Shown here in pieces: positions 8,006 through 16,201 of a DNA stretch of 64,000 nucleotides. The notes under the pieces were generated by a model. It did no database searches, was not told the origin of the DNA, and worked only from the letters and a program-made list of their open reading frames with translations. This DNA comes from Flavobacterium sp. 11 (lineage in GTDB: Bacteria; Bacteroidota; Bacteroidia; Flavobacteriales; Flavobacteriaceae). How positions within the stretch are numbered: the first letter of the stretch is position 1; each line of letters begins with the position of its first letter. Location of the stretch: positions 434,001 to 498,000 of the forward strand of contig NZ_PEFE01000001.1 of NCBI RefSeq assembly GCF_002754315.1. The letters run 5' to 3'. A program made the translations under genes and the position numbers.

Positions 8006-9916
8006 TTATTGGTTTTGGGTTAGAATAATTTTGGCATTATCATTTTTTGAAATCTGTTCTATAAAAAGACGATACTCATCATATTCTTTGTTCGAATACA
8101 ATCCTTTTTTAACGAATAAGGTTCTTTTATAAACCAAATTAGAGGCATCTCTTTTTACAACCTCTGTTTTATATTCCCCGAATTTACTATTCAATTCATA
8201 ATTATCAGGCAAAAATTCAGTAGAAAAACCTGAAGGAAGAGTTATTGTTATCTCATCTTCATCCAAAAAACCTCTTTGTATTTCTAAAGGATTTTTACGG
8301 TTTCTTATTCTCTTGATATTAGCATTTGTCTGGTTGAAAGCATTTACAACAAATATTAATTTATTCGCTAAAAAGTTACCATAATTCGCTGCATTAATTT
8401 CTACATTTTCAGTTAACCGGATCTTATCTTTATCATTTGAAAATGATATTTTATTGATTTTCAAATTATTTATATTATCCCAATATTCCTTATAGTGTGC
8501 TTCTTTTTCTGTTGGCTGTACATTTTCAATAACTGCTTTTTGACTGTATTGTGAACCTTCTGAAGCAATTGTAATTTTTCCAGAGAAATCTCCATTTGCT
8601 GATAAAGTATATGTTCCCTTACTTATTTGAGTATTTCCATTATCTTCATAAACTTTAGTTCTAACAATTTCTCCTCCATCCGGTTTTATAACCAAAACCT
8701 CTCTGTCATCTGTAAAAGTACCTTGATATCCAAAGGGATCATCTTGACTGGTACATTCTAACCAAGTATAATTATTCCCATTTGGAATAGACAAAATAAC
8801 GTGATTGCCTTGCATGGATACAAAATCAGACTGAATGCTTAGTTTTTTTCTATCTCCATAGAGAATAGTGTAGTAAGATGGTACATTTACCACATCCAAT
8901 AAGGCCTTAGTATAATTAGTCAATGCTTTACAATCTCCATATCCCAAACGATCCACATCAGTAGCAAGCATAGGTTTCCATCCGCCAATTCCAACTTGAA
9001 TACTGATATATCTTACTTTTTGTTGTACAAAATTGTAAATTAATTTTGCCTTCTTGATTGGGTCTTTTTCATCGCCAACAAGGGCCTTAACTTTCATTTT
9101 GGTTTCATCTGGTAAATCAGTTGTTCCTGATAAAATTTTATCAGAATACCATTGTCCAAACTCCTTCCAAGTCTTTGCATTTCCGTCAACTCCTTCTAAA
9201 TGAAACAACTCTAATCCCATCATCACATTTGGAAAAATAGAATTATAAACCGGACTGTAATCTTCTTGTTTTTGAGCCAGAATATTGGTAGCAGTATATG
9301 AAAGTTGCGTTGTAGTATCAATCGTTTTATCAATTTTGGAATTAGAAAAATTGAATTCCATTTTCTTAAAACCTAAATTATCAGGATATTTTACATTCAA
9401 AATACTTTTTTCGACACTTACAAAATAATCACTTGAAGGATACCATTTCGGAATAAAAGCGGTAGTAGAAGTTTCTATTTCGCTATCAAAAACTACTGTA
9501 AAGGGATATTGGACGGGAGTATAATCTAAATAAAGATAACGGTTATCCGAAAAAAGTGTACCACCTTCACCGGAACTTTGATCTTTAAAATCTTTACGCT
9601 TAATTTTTTTGATTTCTTTTCCTAAAATATCATAAACAGTTGCCTCGATATTTCTAATATTGGTCCTTTTATCATAACTTTCAATAGCATCAATTGCACT
9701 CAAGCCTTTTTCATTTAGAACCGAAACCACTCTTTTAGTAGTAATACTCATGCTTCTTTGTGAAGCAATAGCAATGTCTATTTGATTCAAACGAACCACA
9801 GCATTGGCATTTTCTTTTAAGCTATCAGAAATGTTCAAAGAGTTATATTCTATCTTTTGAGCAAAAATAAAAGACGTAAAAAACAAAAACAGGAAAGAAA
9901 CATATTTGAAAATCAT
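8006..9916 (-). CDS. Exported DUF3857/transglutaminase-like protein
   Basis: A 636-aa protein with a signal peptide (about 1-19, ending FAQ), DUF3857 (about 50-210) and a transglutaminase-like domain (about 270-395). Unlike its downstream paralogue it keeps the catalytic Cys in GYGDCKALTNY (C329) and the His in GNHVIL (H372), followed by TWLECTSQD. It is predicted to act in the periplasm or on the cell surface as a cysteine peptidase or transglutaminase-like enzyme; the substrate is unknown. The four-base gap to the next gene implies translation from one mRNA. Confidence 0.83.
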   Translation of the reverse strand: MIFKYVSFLFLFFTSFIFAQKIEYNSLNISDSLKENANAVVRLNQIDIAIASQRSMSITTKRVVSVLNEKGLSAIDAIESYDKRTNIRNIEATVYDILGKEIKKIKRKDFKDQSSGEGGTLFSDNRYLYLDYTPVQYPFTVVFDSEIETSTTAFIPKWYPSSDYFVSVEKSILNVKYPDNLGFKKMEFNFSNSKIDKTIDTTTQLSYTATNILAQKQEDYSPVYNSIFPNVMMGLELFHLEGVDGNAKTWKEFGQWYSDKILSGTTDLPDETKMKVKALVGDEKDPIKKAKLIYNFVQQKVRYISIQVGIGGWKPMLATDVDRLGYGDCKALTNYTKALLDVVNVPSYYTILYGDRKKLSIQSDFVSMQGNHVILSIPNGNNYTWLECTSQDDPFGYQGTFTDDREVLVIKPDGGEIVRTKVYEDNGNTQISKGTYTLSANGDFSGKITIASEGSQYSQKAVIENVQPTEKEAHYKEYWDNINNLKINKISFSNDKDKIRLTENVEINAANYGNFLANKLIFVVNAFNQTNANIKRIRNRKNPLEIQRGFLDEDEITITLPSGFSTEFLPDNYELNSKFGEYKTEVVKRDASNLVYKRTLFVKKGLYSNKEYDEYRLFIEQISKNDNAKIILTQNQ

Positions 9917-9963
9917 AAAATTCTTTTTATCAAAAATATAAGAATTTTTCGATTAAAGAAAAC

Positions 9964-10416
9964 TTAATCTCTATTTTTACTGTCAATTACTATCGTTACT
10001 GGACCGTCATTCAACAAAAGTACTTTCATATCTGCACCAAAGATTCCGGTTTGTACTTTCTTTCCCAATTCCATTTCTATTTTTTTTACAAATTTCTCGT
10101 ACAATGGGATAGCAACTTCTGGTTTTGAAGCTTTTATATAGGAAGGACGATTGCCTTTTTTAGTAGAAGCATGTAATGTAAATTGGCTTACCACAATAAT
10201 ATCTCCGTCAATGTCTTTAACGGATAAATTCATGACATCGTTTTCATCGCCAAAAATGCGGATGTTAGTTATCTTATTAACAAGCCAATCTATATCTTCT
10301 TGAGTATCGGCATCTTCAATACCAACTAAAACCAACAGTCCTTTCTGGATATCGGCTACAATTTTATTATCGATAGCTACGGAAGCTGAGGAAACTCTTT
10401 GAAGGACTATTTTCAT
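9964..10416 (-). CDS. dtd: D-aminoacyl-tRNA deacylase
   Basis: Removes D-amino acids (and glycine mischarged on tRNA-Ala) from tRNA as a cytoplasmic proofreading step. The two family signatures are present: SQFTLHASTKKGNRPSY (from 77) and the C-terminal GPVTIVID (from 138, the cross-subunit Gly-cisPro-like motif). The length of 150 aa is standard. It follows rsgA with about 30 bases between. Confidence 0.96.
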   Translation of the reverse strand: MKIVLQRVSSASVAIDNKIVADIQKGLLVLVGIEDADTQEDIDWLVNKITNIRIFGDENDVMNLSVKDIDGDIIVVSQFTLHASTKKGNRPSYIKASKPEVAIPLYEKFVKKIEMELGKKVQTGIFGADMKVLLLNDGPVTIVIDSKNRD

Positions 10417-10446
10417 TTTTAAAATTGAAATTGATTTTTGATATTG

Positions 10447-11424
10447 TTATTCCCTCGTTTTATCACTGATTATTCTATCTTCATTATGAATATCAGTACG
10501 ATAATGTTCATCATCACCTTCCAGAATTTTAAGATAACTTCTATAACGAGACCAAGCAATTTCATCTTTTTCCAATGCGGCTTTAATAGCGCAATGCGGT
10601 TCATCTTTATGCAAACAATTATTGAATTTACACTGGTCTTTCAATTTGAAAAACTCAGGGAAATAACCACTCACTTCCTCTTTTTCCATGTCTACAATTC
10701 CAAAACCTTTGATACCTGGCGTATCGATGATTCTGGCATTAAAAGATAAATCATACATTTCGGCGAAAGTAGTTGTATGCTGTCCTTGTTTACTTGCTTC
10801 AGAAATCGTTTTTGTTTTTAAATGCAAAGAAGGTTCCATTGCATTTACCAAAGTGGATTTTCCAACACCGGAATGACCGGAGAACATACTCACTTTGCCA
10901 ATCATCATTTCTTTCAACTCCTCAATTCCTTTCATTTCAGTCGAAGAAACGCGCAAACATTTGTACCCTATTTCCTGATACACATGCTGCATGTACAATT
11001 GTTCGTCAAGTGTGGCATCATCAAAAGTGTCTATTTTATTAAAAACCAGTATCGTTTCAATTCTATATGCTTCGGCTGTAACCAGAAAACGATCAATAAA
11101 ATTAAAAGTCGTTGGCGGATTATTAATCGTAACTAACAAGAAAACCCGATCAATATTAGACGCAATAATATGCATCTGATGTGATAAATTCACTGATTTA
11201 CGTACGATATAATTTTTCCTGTCGTGAATTTTATGAATGGTTCCCGTAACCGTGTCTGATGTTTCTTCGAGTTCATAATCCACAACATCGCCCACAGCAA
11301 TAGGATTGGTACTTTTGATTCCTTTAATTCGGAATTTACCTTTCATACGGCATTCGATAAAATCACCTTGTTCGGATTTTACGGTGTACCAACTTCCTGT
11401 AGATTTGTATACGAGTCCTGTCAT
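10447..11424 (-). CDS. rsgA: Ribosome small-subunit-dependent GTPase A
   Basis: Circularly permuted GTPase that helps late 30S subunit maturation. An N-terminal OB fold (about 1-70) is followed by the G motifs in permuted order: NKID (129-132), GHSGVGKS (183-190), DTPG (234-237). A C-terminal zinc knuckle has C265, C270, H272 and C278. The length of 325 aa is normal. It is the first gene of the rsgA-dtd-DUF3857 run. Several plus-strand ORFs over it are shadows. Confidence 0.96.
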   Translation of the reverse strand: MTGLVYKSTGSWYTVKSEQGDFIECRMKGKFRIKGIKSTNPIAVGDVVDYELEETSDTVTGTIHKIHDRKNYIVRKSVNLSHQMHIIASNIDRVFLLVTINNPPTTFNFIDRFLVTAEAYRIETILVFNKIDTFDDATLDEQLYMQHVYQEIGYKCLRVSSTEMKGIEELKEMMIGKVSMFSGHSGVGKSTLVNAMEPSLHLKTKTISEASKQGQHTTTFAEMYDLSFNARIIDTPGIKGFGIVDMEKEEVSGYFPEFFKLKDQCKFNNCLHKDEPHCAIKAALEKDEIAWSRYRSYLKILEGDDEHYRTDIHNEDRIISDKTRE

Positions 11425-11426
11425 TT

Positions 11427-11575
11427 AGGATTTTTGATTGAAGATTAACGATTTTAGATTTCTGATTTAAAACCTAAGACTTTGCAAAGATAAAGGATTT
11501 TTGATTGAAGACTAACGATTTTAGATTTCAGATTTAAAATCTAAGACTCTGCAAAGATAAAGGATTTTCGATTTT
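11427..11575. repeat. 67-base tandem repeat, about 2.2 copies
   Basis: The unit starting AGGATTTTTGATTGAAG begins at 11427 and 11494, and a third, truncated and diverged copy begins at 11561. That gives a period of 67 bases, with only a few substitutions between the first two copies. Each unit contains AACGATTTTAGATTTC, a motif dispersed in other gaps of the window. It lies directly upstream of the rsgA start, so it may hold or disturb that promoter. Confidence 0.85.
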
Positions 11576-11597
11576 TGACATTAGAAGACTCTAAAAA

Positions 11598-11629
11598 CAA
11601 AAAAATCCCAAAACATAACGTCTTGGGAC
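11598..11629 (-). terminator. Terminator of the aromatic amino acid operon
   Basis: On the minus strand, TCCCAAG, a short loop and TTGGGA are followed by seven T. It lies about 70 bases past the stop of the DAHP synthase gene, the last gene of the operon that starts with pheA. Confidence 0.8.
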
Positions 11630-11699
11630 TTCATAAAATTTAAATTCTCATCACCGAAATCTAAAATCAGAAATCGTTAATCTACACTCTTAAATCATT

Positions 11700-12782
11700 T
11701 TAAGCGTTCAATACTTTTTCTTGGTGACCAATACTTTCTTGGTGAATCGCTTTGAACATTTTCAGTACAAACTCTTCCGTCAATCCTTTTTTCTCACCCT
11801 CTAAAATCATTTTTCCTAGAATTTCGTTCCAACGATTGTTTTGCAATACAGCAACGTTAGCATCTTTTTTCACCTGACCTATTTCGTCTGCTACTTTCAT
11901 ACGCTTCCCTAATAAATCCAATAAAGTAGCATCTAAAACATCGATATTAGCTCTTAACTTAGCCATTTTTTGAGTAAACTCATCCGATACATCATTTACT
12001 TTTCTAACTTTCAAATCAATAAAGATTTGTTTCAAAGCGTCTGGCGTAACTTGTTGTGCAGCATCACTCCAAGCATTGTCCGGATCGTAATGTGTTTCGA
12101 TAATCATACCATCATAATTCAAATCCAAAGCTTCTTGAGTAACTTCAAGAATCATTTTGCGATCTCCTGTAATATGAGACGGATCAATGATTAAAGGCAA
12201 ATCAGGGAATTTATTTTGTAATTCGATAGCAATCTGCCATTCTGGAATATTTCTGTATTTTGTTTTTTCGTAAGTAGAAAAACCTCTGTGAATTACTCCT
12301 AATTTTTCAATTCCTGCCATGTATAAACGCTCAACACCACCTAACCATAAAGACAAATCTGGATTTACCGGATTCTTAACCAATACGATTTTTTTAGTTC
12401 CTACTAAAGCATCTGCAATTTCCTGCATTGCAAATGGATTTACGGTAGTTCTTGCACCAATCCACAATACATCAATATCATACTCCAAAGCTAATTTTAC
12501 GTGAGCAGCATTTGCTACCTCTGTTCCCATTAACAATCCCGTTTGTTCTTTGGCTTTTTTCAACCATTTCAATCCTATTTCCCCAACACCTTCAAATCCT
12601 CCCGGACGCGTTCTTGGTTTCCAAATTCCTGCTCTAAAAACACTTACATCCGAATCTTTCAATTCATGTGCAATTTTCAATACTTGTTCTTCTGTTTCAG
12701 CACTACAAGGTCCTGCGATTACAAATGGATGAGTCAAATTGAATTCATTCAACCAATTTCTCATTTCTTTCTTGTTTTCCAT
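11700..12782 (-). CDS. Bifunctional DAHP synthase / chorismate mutase
   Basis: Fusion of a type I (KDO8P-like) 3-deoxy-D-arabino-heptulosonate-7-phosphate synthase (about residues 1-262, with GPCSAE at 24-29, the KPRTRPGGFEG loop and IIDPSHITGD) and an AroQ-type chorismate mutase (about 268-350). It supplies the first step of the shikimate pathway and the branch step to prephenate. Joining both in one chain is common in Bacteroidota and allows chorismate or prephenate feedback on DAHP synthesis. It is the last gene of the pheA operon and so lies under the Phe/Tyr leader described at 15934. Confidence 0.93.
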   Translation of the reverse strand: MENKKEMRNWLNEFNLTHPFVIAGPCSAETEEQVLKIAHELKDSDVSVFRAGIWKPRTRPGGFEGVGEIGLKWLKKAKEQTGLLMGTEVANAAHVKLALEYDIDVLWIGARTTVNPFAMQEIADALVGTKKIVLVKNPVNPDLSLWLGGVERLYMAGIEKLGVIHRGFSTYEKTKYRNIPEWQIAIELQNKFPDLPLIIDPSHITGDRKMILEVTQEALDLNYDGMIIETHYDPDNAWSDAAQQVTPDALKQIFIDLKVRKVNDVSDEFTQKMAKLRANIDVLDATLLDLLGKRMKVADEIGQVKKDANVAVLQNNRWNEILGKMILEGEKKGLTEEFVLKMFKAIHQESIGHQEKVLNA

Positions 12783-12864
12783 CTTTTTTAATTTTTATTT
12801 TTTTATTGTGTTGTTCTTCTTCTTGAAACTGTTTTCTGAGACTGCGCCTGCCCCAAAAAACGGT

Positions 12865-13722
12865 CTATTTTTTTACATTAATTCCGTTTAATATTTCCTT
12901 TATTTTATTGACACTTTGCATTTCATTATAAATCGCATCGTAATCTTCCTTTTCTAATAATTCTTTAAATTTTGATAAATTCGAAATGTATTCATCCAAT
13001 GTTTTTACAACCTGCTTCCTGTTTTGTTTAAAAATTGGCGTCCACATTGCTGGCGAACTTTTGGCTAAACGAACCGTACTTTCAAAACCGGAACCGGCCA
13101 TATCAAAAATATCCTGTTCGTCTTTCTCTTTATTGATTACCGTTTTCCCCAACATAAAGGCACTGATATGCGATAAATGCGATACATATGCAATGTGTTT
13201 ATCATGTGATTTCGGGTCCATATAACGGATTCTCATTCCCATAGCGGTAAAAAGTTTCAATGCCTTTTCCTGTAATTTGAAAGTTGTTTTCTCTACTTCA
13301 CAAATAATATTCGTTTTCCCTTGAAACAACCCTTTTATCGCTGCCGAAGGTCCTGAAAACTCCGTTCCTGCAATAGGATGCGTAGCAATAAAATTTCTCC
13401 TTTTAGGATGATGGGCAACTGCTTCACAAATAGGTGTTTTTGTAGAACCTACTTCAAAAACAATCGTATTGTCCCCAACAACATCCAATACTTTTGGCAA
13501 AACAATCAATGCTACATCAACAGGAACCGAAACGATTACAAAGTCAGCATCAACTAAATCATCAAATGTTGCCGCTCCATCAACAACTCCTAAAGCTAAG
13601 GCTTCCGCCAAATGACTTTCGTTGTTATCAATTCCATAAATTTTGGCTTCCGGATGCAGCGTTTTAATGTCCAATACCATCGAACCGCCAATTAATCCTA
13701 TTCCTATTACAAATACTTTCAT
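12865..13722 (-). CDS. tyrA: Prephenate dehydrogenase
   Basis: Oxidative decarboxylation of prephenate to 4-hydroxyphenylpyruvate (tyrosine branch). The NAD-binding GIGLIGGS is at 7-14, with the conserved HPIAGTEFSGP and HDKHIAYVSHLSH catalytic region. The length of 285 aa fits the short form without a C-terminal ACT domain, so direct tyrosine feedback through ACT is not expected. It is third in the pheA-aminotransferase-tyrA-DAHP synthase operon. Confidence 0.93.
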   Translation of the reverse strand: MKVFVIGIGLIGGSMVLDIKTLHPEAKIYGIDNNESHLAEALALGVVDGAATFDDLVDADFVIVSVPVDVALIVLPKVLDVVGDNTIVFEVGSTKTPICEAVAHHPKRRNFIATHPIAGTEFSGPSAAIKGLFQGKTNIICEVEKTTFKLQEKALKLFTAMGMRIRYMDPKSHDKHIAYVSHLSHISAFMLGKTVINKEKDEQDIFDMAGSGFESTVRLAKSSPAMWTPIFKQNRKQVVKTLDEYISNLSKFKELLEKEDYDAIYNEMQSVNKIKEILNGINVKK

Positions 13723-13797
13723 CGTTTTATTTTTATACCTACAATGTTTTAAAAACCTTGAAGGAAAATCTGAAATCTAGAATCGTTAATCAACAAT

Positions 13798-14943
13798 CTA
13801 AAATCTATTTATAGCTTCTTGTATTTTTTCTTCTTTTACACAAAGTGCAAATCGAATATATCCTTCTCCATTAGAACCAAAAATGGTCCCCGGTGTAATA
13901 AAAATAGATTTGTCATATAAAATTTCATCAATAAATTTCTCTGCCGATGTAATTCCGTCTGGCAACTTTGCCCAAACAAATAATCCAACTCCTTCTTTAT
14001 ATACTTTACAGCCCAACTTCTCAGCTAGTTGTTCGGTAAGAATTCTGCGTTTTCTATAAATCGCATTCATCGATTCAAACCAAGTCTTGTCACTTTTCAA
14101 AGCTTCAATAGCTCCTTTTTGAATCCCGTAGAACATTCCGCTGTCCATGTTGCTTTTTACTTTTAGAACAGCATCAATACAAGCTGCATTTCCTAAAACC
14201 ATTCCAACTCTCCAGCCTGCCATGTTAAAAGTCTTACTCAAAGAATTCAATTCTAAAGCCACATCTTTGGCGCCTTCTACTTGTAACAAACTCATCGGAT
14301 TGTCATTCAAAACAAAACTATACGGATTGTCATTGACTAACAAAATGTTATGTTTTTTAGCAAAAGCCACTAATTTTGAAAACAACTCCAAACTTCCTCT
14401 TGCTCCTGTTGGCATGTGCGGATAACCAATCCACATGATTTTCACTTTAGATAAATTCAGTTTTTCCAAAGCTTCGAAATCAGGTTCCCAATTATTTACT
14501 TCTTTTAAGTCATAATAAACAGGCACTGCCCCTACTAAATTCGTCACCGAAGTATACGTTGGATATCCTGGATTTGGAATCAGTACCTGATCTCCTTCAT
14601 TCAAGAAAGCCAGTGAAATATGCATGATTCCTTCTTTGGAACCCATCAAAGGCAAAATTTCGTTAGCTGGATTCAACGCTACTTGAAAGTTATTCTGATA
14701 AAAATCAGCCATACCTTGTCGTAATTCCGGCAATCCTTGATAACTTTGGTATTGATGCGCATTTTCATCTTGCATTGCCATAACAACTGCATCAACAACC
14801 GCTTGTGATGGCTGTAAATCCGGACTTCCAATTCCCATATTAATAATTGGTTTCCCCTCAGAAGCCAATTGTCTTACTTCTCTCAGTTTTGAGGAGAAAT
14901 AGTATTCTTCAATTATATCCAGACGTTTCGCTGTAGTAATCAT
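13798..14943 (-). CDS. PLP-dependent aminotransferase (aromatic/aspartate type)
   Basis: Class I/II aminotransferase of 381 aa. The Schiff-base lysine is K237 in SLSKTFNMAGWRVG, with cofactor motifs NDNPYSF and the C-terminal GYIRFALC. Its position between pheA and tyrA suggests that it transaminates phenylpyruvate and hydroxyphenylpyruvate (or prephenate) in Phe/Tyr synthesis. That role is inferred from context, since the family also contains aspartate and diaminopimelate aminotransferases. Its ATG overlaps the pheA stop by four bases (14940-14943), implying translational coupling. Confidence 0.88.
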   Translation of the reverse strand: MITTAKRLDIIEEYYFSSKLREVRQLASEGKPIINMGIGSPDLQPSQAVVDAVVMAMQDENAHQYQSYQGLPELRQGMADFYQNNFQVALNPANEILPLMGSKEGIMHISLAFLNEGDQVLIPNPGYPTYTSVTNLVGAVPVYYDLKEVNNWEPDFEALEKLNLSKVKIMWIGYPHMPTGARGSLELFSKLVAFAKKHNILLVNDNPYSFVLNDNPMSLLQVEGAKDVALELNSLSKTFNMAGWRVGMVLGNAACIDAVLKVKSNMDSGMFYGIQKGAIEALKSDKTWFESMNAIYRKRRILTEQLAEKLGCKVYKEGVGLFVWAKLPDGITSAEKFIDEILYDKSIFITPGTIFGSNGEGYIRFALCVKEEKIQEAINRF

Positions 14944-15767
14944 GGTTTTGTATTTTTATATTCGCCTAAAACCTTAAAGTATTCCGCCATAATGGTCAGT
15001 AATGCTTTTGCTTTAGTATAATCTTCGTATTTTTCGAAAGTAACATCCACAAAAAAGGAATATTTCCAAGGCGTTTCTATTTTTGGCAATGATTGTATTT
15101 TGGTTAAATTCAATTTACAATCACTCATCACATTTAAAACTGCCGCTAAACTGCCGCGTTTGTGATCCAATTCAAATTTGATGGAAGCTCTGTTTATTTC
15201 GTTTTCATCAACAAATGAGTTCTCCTTTTTAATAATAACAAATCGTGTCATGTTATTATTTATCGTCTGAATTTCCGGAGCCAAAATCTCTAAATCATAC
15301 ATTTCAGAAGCCGTTTTACTCGCAATTGCAGCAATTCCTTTCAACTGATGTTGATGTATTCTTCGAGCCGTTTCGGCAGTATCTTTATCTTCAACTAATT
15401 TTATGTCCGGATACTTTTTCAAAAACTCCATACATTGCAATAACGCCATTGGATGTGAATGCACTTCTAAAATATCCTCAATTTGTTGCCCTTTTAGCGC
15501 CATTAAATTTTGATGAATATCTAAATAATGCTCTCCAATAATGTGTAAATTGTTTTTATCAATCAAGGCATAATTCGGAATAATTGGTCCTGCAATAGAG
15601 TTTTCTATAGCCATAACCGCCTGATCTGATTTTCCTGAAAGCAAACTATCCACTAACTCTTCAAAAGACAAACACTCATCTACCTCAACATTTTGATAGT
15701 AATAATCCTGTGCCACCTGATGATGGAAAGAGCCTTTTATACCTTGTATTGCAATCTTAGTTCTCAT
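14940..15767 (-). CDS. pheA: Prephenate dehydratase
   Basis: Converts prephenate to phenylpyruvate (phenylalanine branch). It has a periplasmic-binding-like PDT domain (about 1-185), with the catalytic TRF in NNMTRFVII, and a C-terminal ACT domain (about 195-270). The Phe-binding ESRP motif of the ACT domain reads QSLP here (LTKIQSLPK), so feedback binding may be altered. It is the first structural gene of the operon, about 165 bases after a Phe/Tyr-rich leader peptide and its terminator. Confidence 0.92.
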   Translation of the reverse strand: MRTKIAIQGIKGSFHHQVAQDYYYQNVEVDECLSFEELVDSLLSGKSDQAVMAIENSIAGPIIPNYALIDKNNLHIIGEHYLDIHQNLMALKGQQIEDILEVHSHPMALLQCMEFLKKYPDIKLVEDKDTAETARRIHQHQLKGIAAIASKTASEMYDLEILAPEIQTINNNMTRFVIIKKENSFVDENEINRASIKFELDHKRGSLAAVLNVMSDCKLNLTKIQSLPKIETPWKYSFFVDVTFEKYEDYTKAKALLTIMAEYFKVLGEYKNTKP

Positions 15768-15850
15768 TCTAAGTTATTATTTGTTTCTATTTGAAAATGA
15801 AATTTTGATTCGTATTATATCAATTTTCATTTATCTTATTTCAGTTATAT

Positions 15851-15881
15851 TCAAAAAAAAATCCTGATTTTCATCAGGATT
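15851..15881 (-). terminator. Attenuator terminator in the pheA leader
   Basis: On the minus strand AATCCTGAT, a four-base loop and ATCAGGATT are followed by about nine T. It lies between the leader peptide (stop at 15934) and the pheA start (15767). No complete gene precedes it on this strand, so its natural reading is a conditional terminator within the pheA leader. Confidence 0.85.
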
Positions 15882-15933
15882 GTATATTAGTTTTATTTGT
15901 TTGTTTGTTTTCAAATAACCATAGCACAATCCC

Positions 15934-15990
15934 TTACTTCCTAAAGAAGAAATAATAAGTGTTGCTAAAATAAAAACGGTTATTAGACAT
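15934..15990 (-). CDS. Phe/Tyr-rich leader peptide of the pheA operon
   Basis: An 18-codon ORF reading MSNNRFYFSNTYYFFFRK. Eight of 18 residues are Phe (5) or Tyr (3), including a TYYFFF block close to the stop. It begins about 35 bases past a consensus promoter and is followed by a Rho-independent terminator before pheA. This is the layout of classical ribosome-stalling attenuation, as in enterobacterial pheL. Shortage of charged tRNA-Phe or tRNA-Tyr would stall the ribosome in the run and let transcription continue. The sequence elements are seen; the mechanism is inferred from the well-known model. Confidence 0.88.
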   Translation of the reverse strand: MSNNRFYFSNTYYFFFRK

Positions 15991-16024
15991 TGTATGTTGT
16001 GTGTTATATTTAATATTTACACTG

Positions 16025-16055
16025 CAAATGTAGGGCTTATTTCAAACCGACCAAA
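16025..16055 (-). promoter_or_regulatory. Promoter of the pheA leader
   Basis: On the minus strand TTTG (16052-16055), 19 bases, then TACATTTG (16025-16032): a full match to the Bacteroidota sigma-ABfr consensus. The expected transcription start is about 16018, about 28 bases before the leader peptide ATG. Confidence 0.8.
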
Positions 16056-16167
16056 AAAAAATTATTGTTTTATTTAACAAAAAAAGAATTCTTTGTGAAA
16101 GCTGCTTATTATTGCAAAATACCTAAAAAAGAGACTTCTAACCTATCTCTTATTACTGATTTCTAAA

Positions 16168-16200
16168 TGCTTTTTTCAACTAATTCAAACTAAAAAAGCG
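16168..16200 (-). terminator. Hairpin after the symporter gene
   Basis: GCTTTTTT and AAAAAAGC arms directly next to the stop of the symporter gene form an AT-rich hairpin on the minus strand. It is a plausible but weak terminator. The rest of 16060-16165 shows nothing recognisable. Confidence 0.45.
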
Positions 16201-16201
16201 T

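Noticed and set aside
10438..11179. Several plus-strand ORFs of 60-104 codons
   Set aside because: All are antisense to rsgA, whose permuted G motifs and zinc knuckle are complete.
12319..12791. Cluster of plus-strand ORFs
   Set aside because: Antisense to the DAHP synthase part of the fusion gene; Phe/Ser-rich shadow composition.
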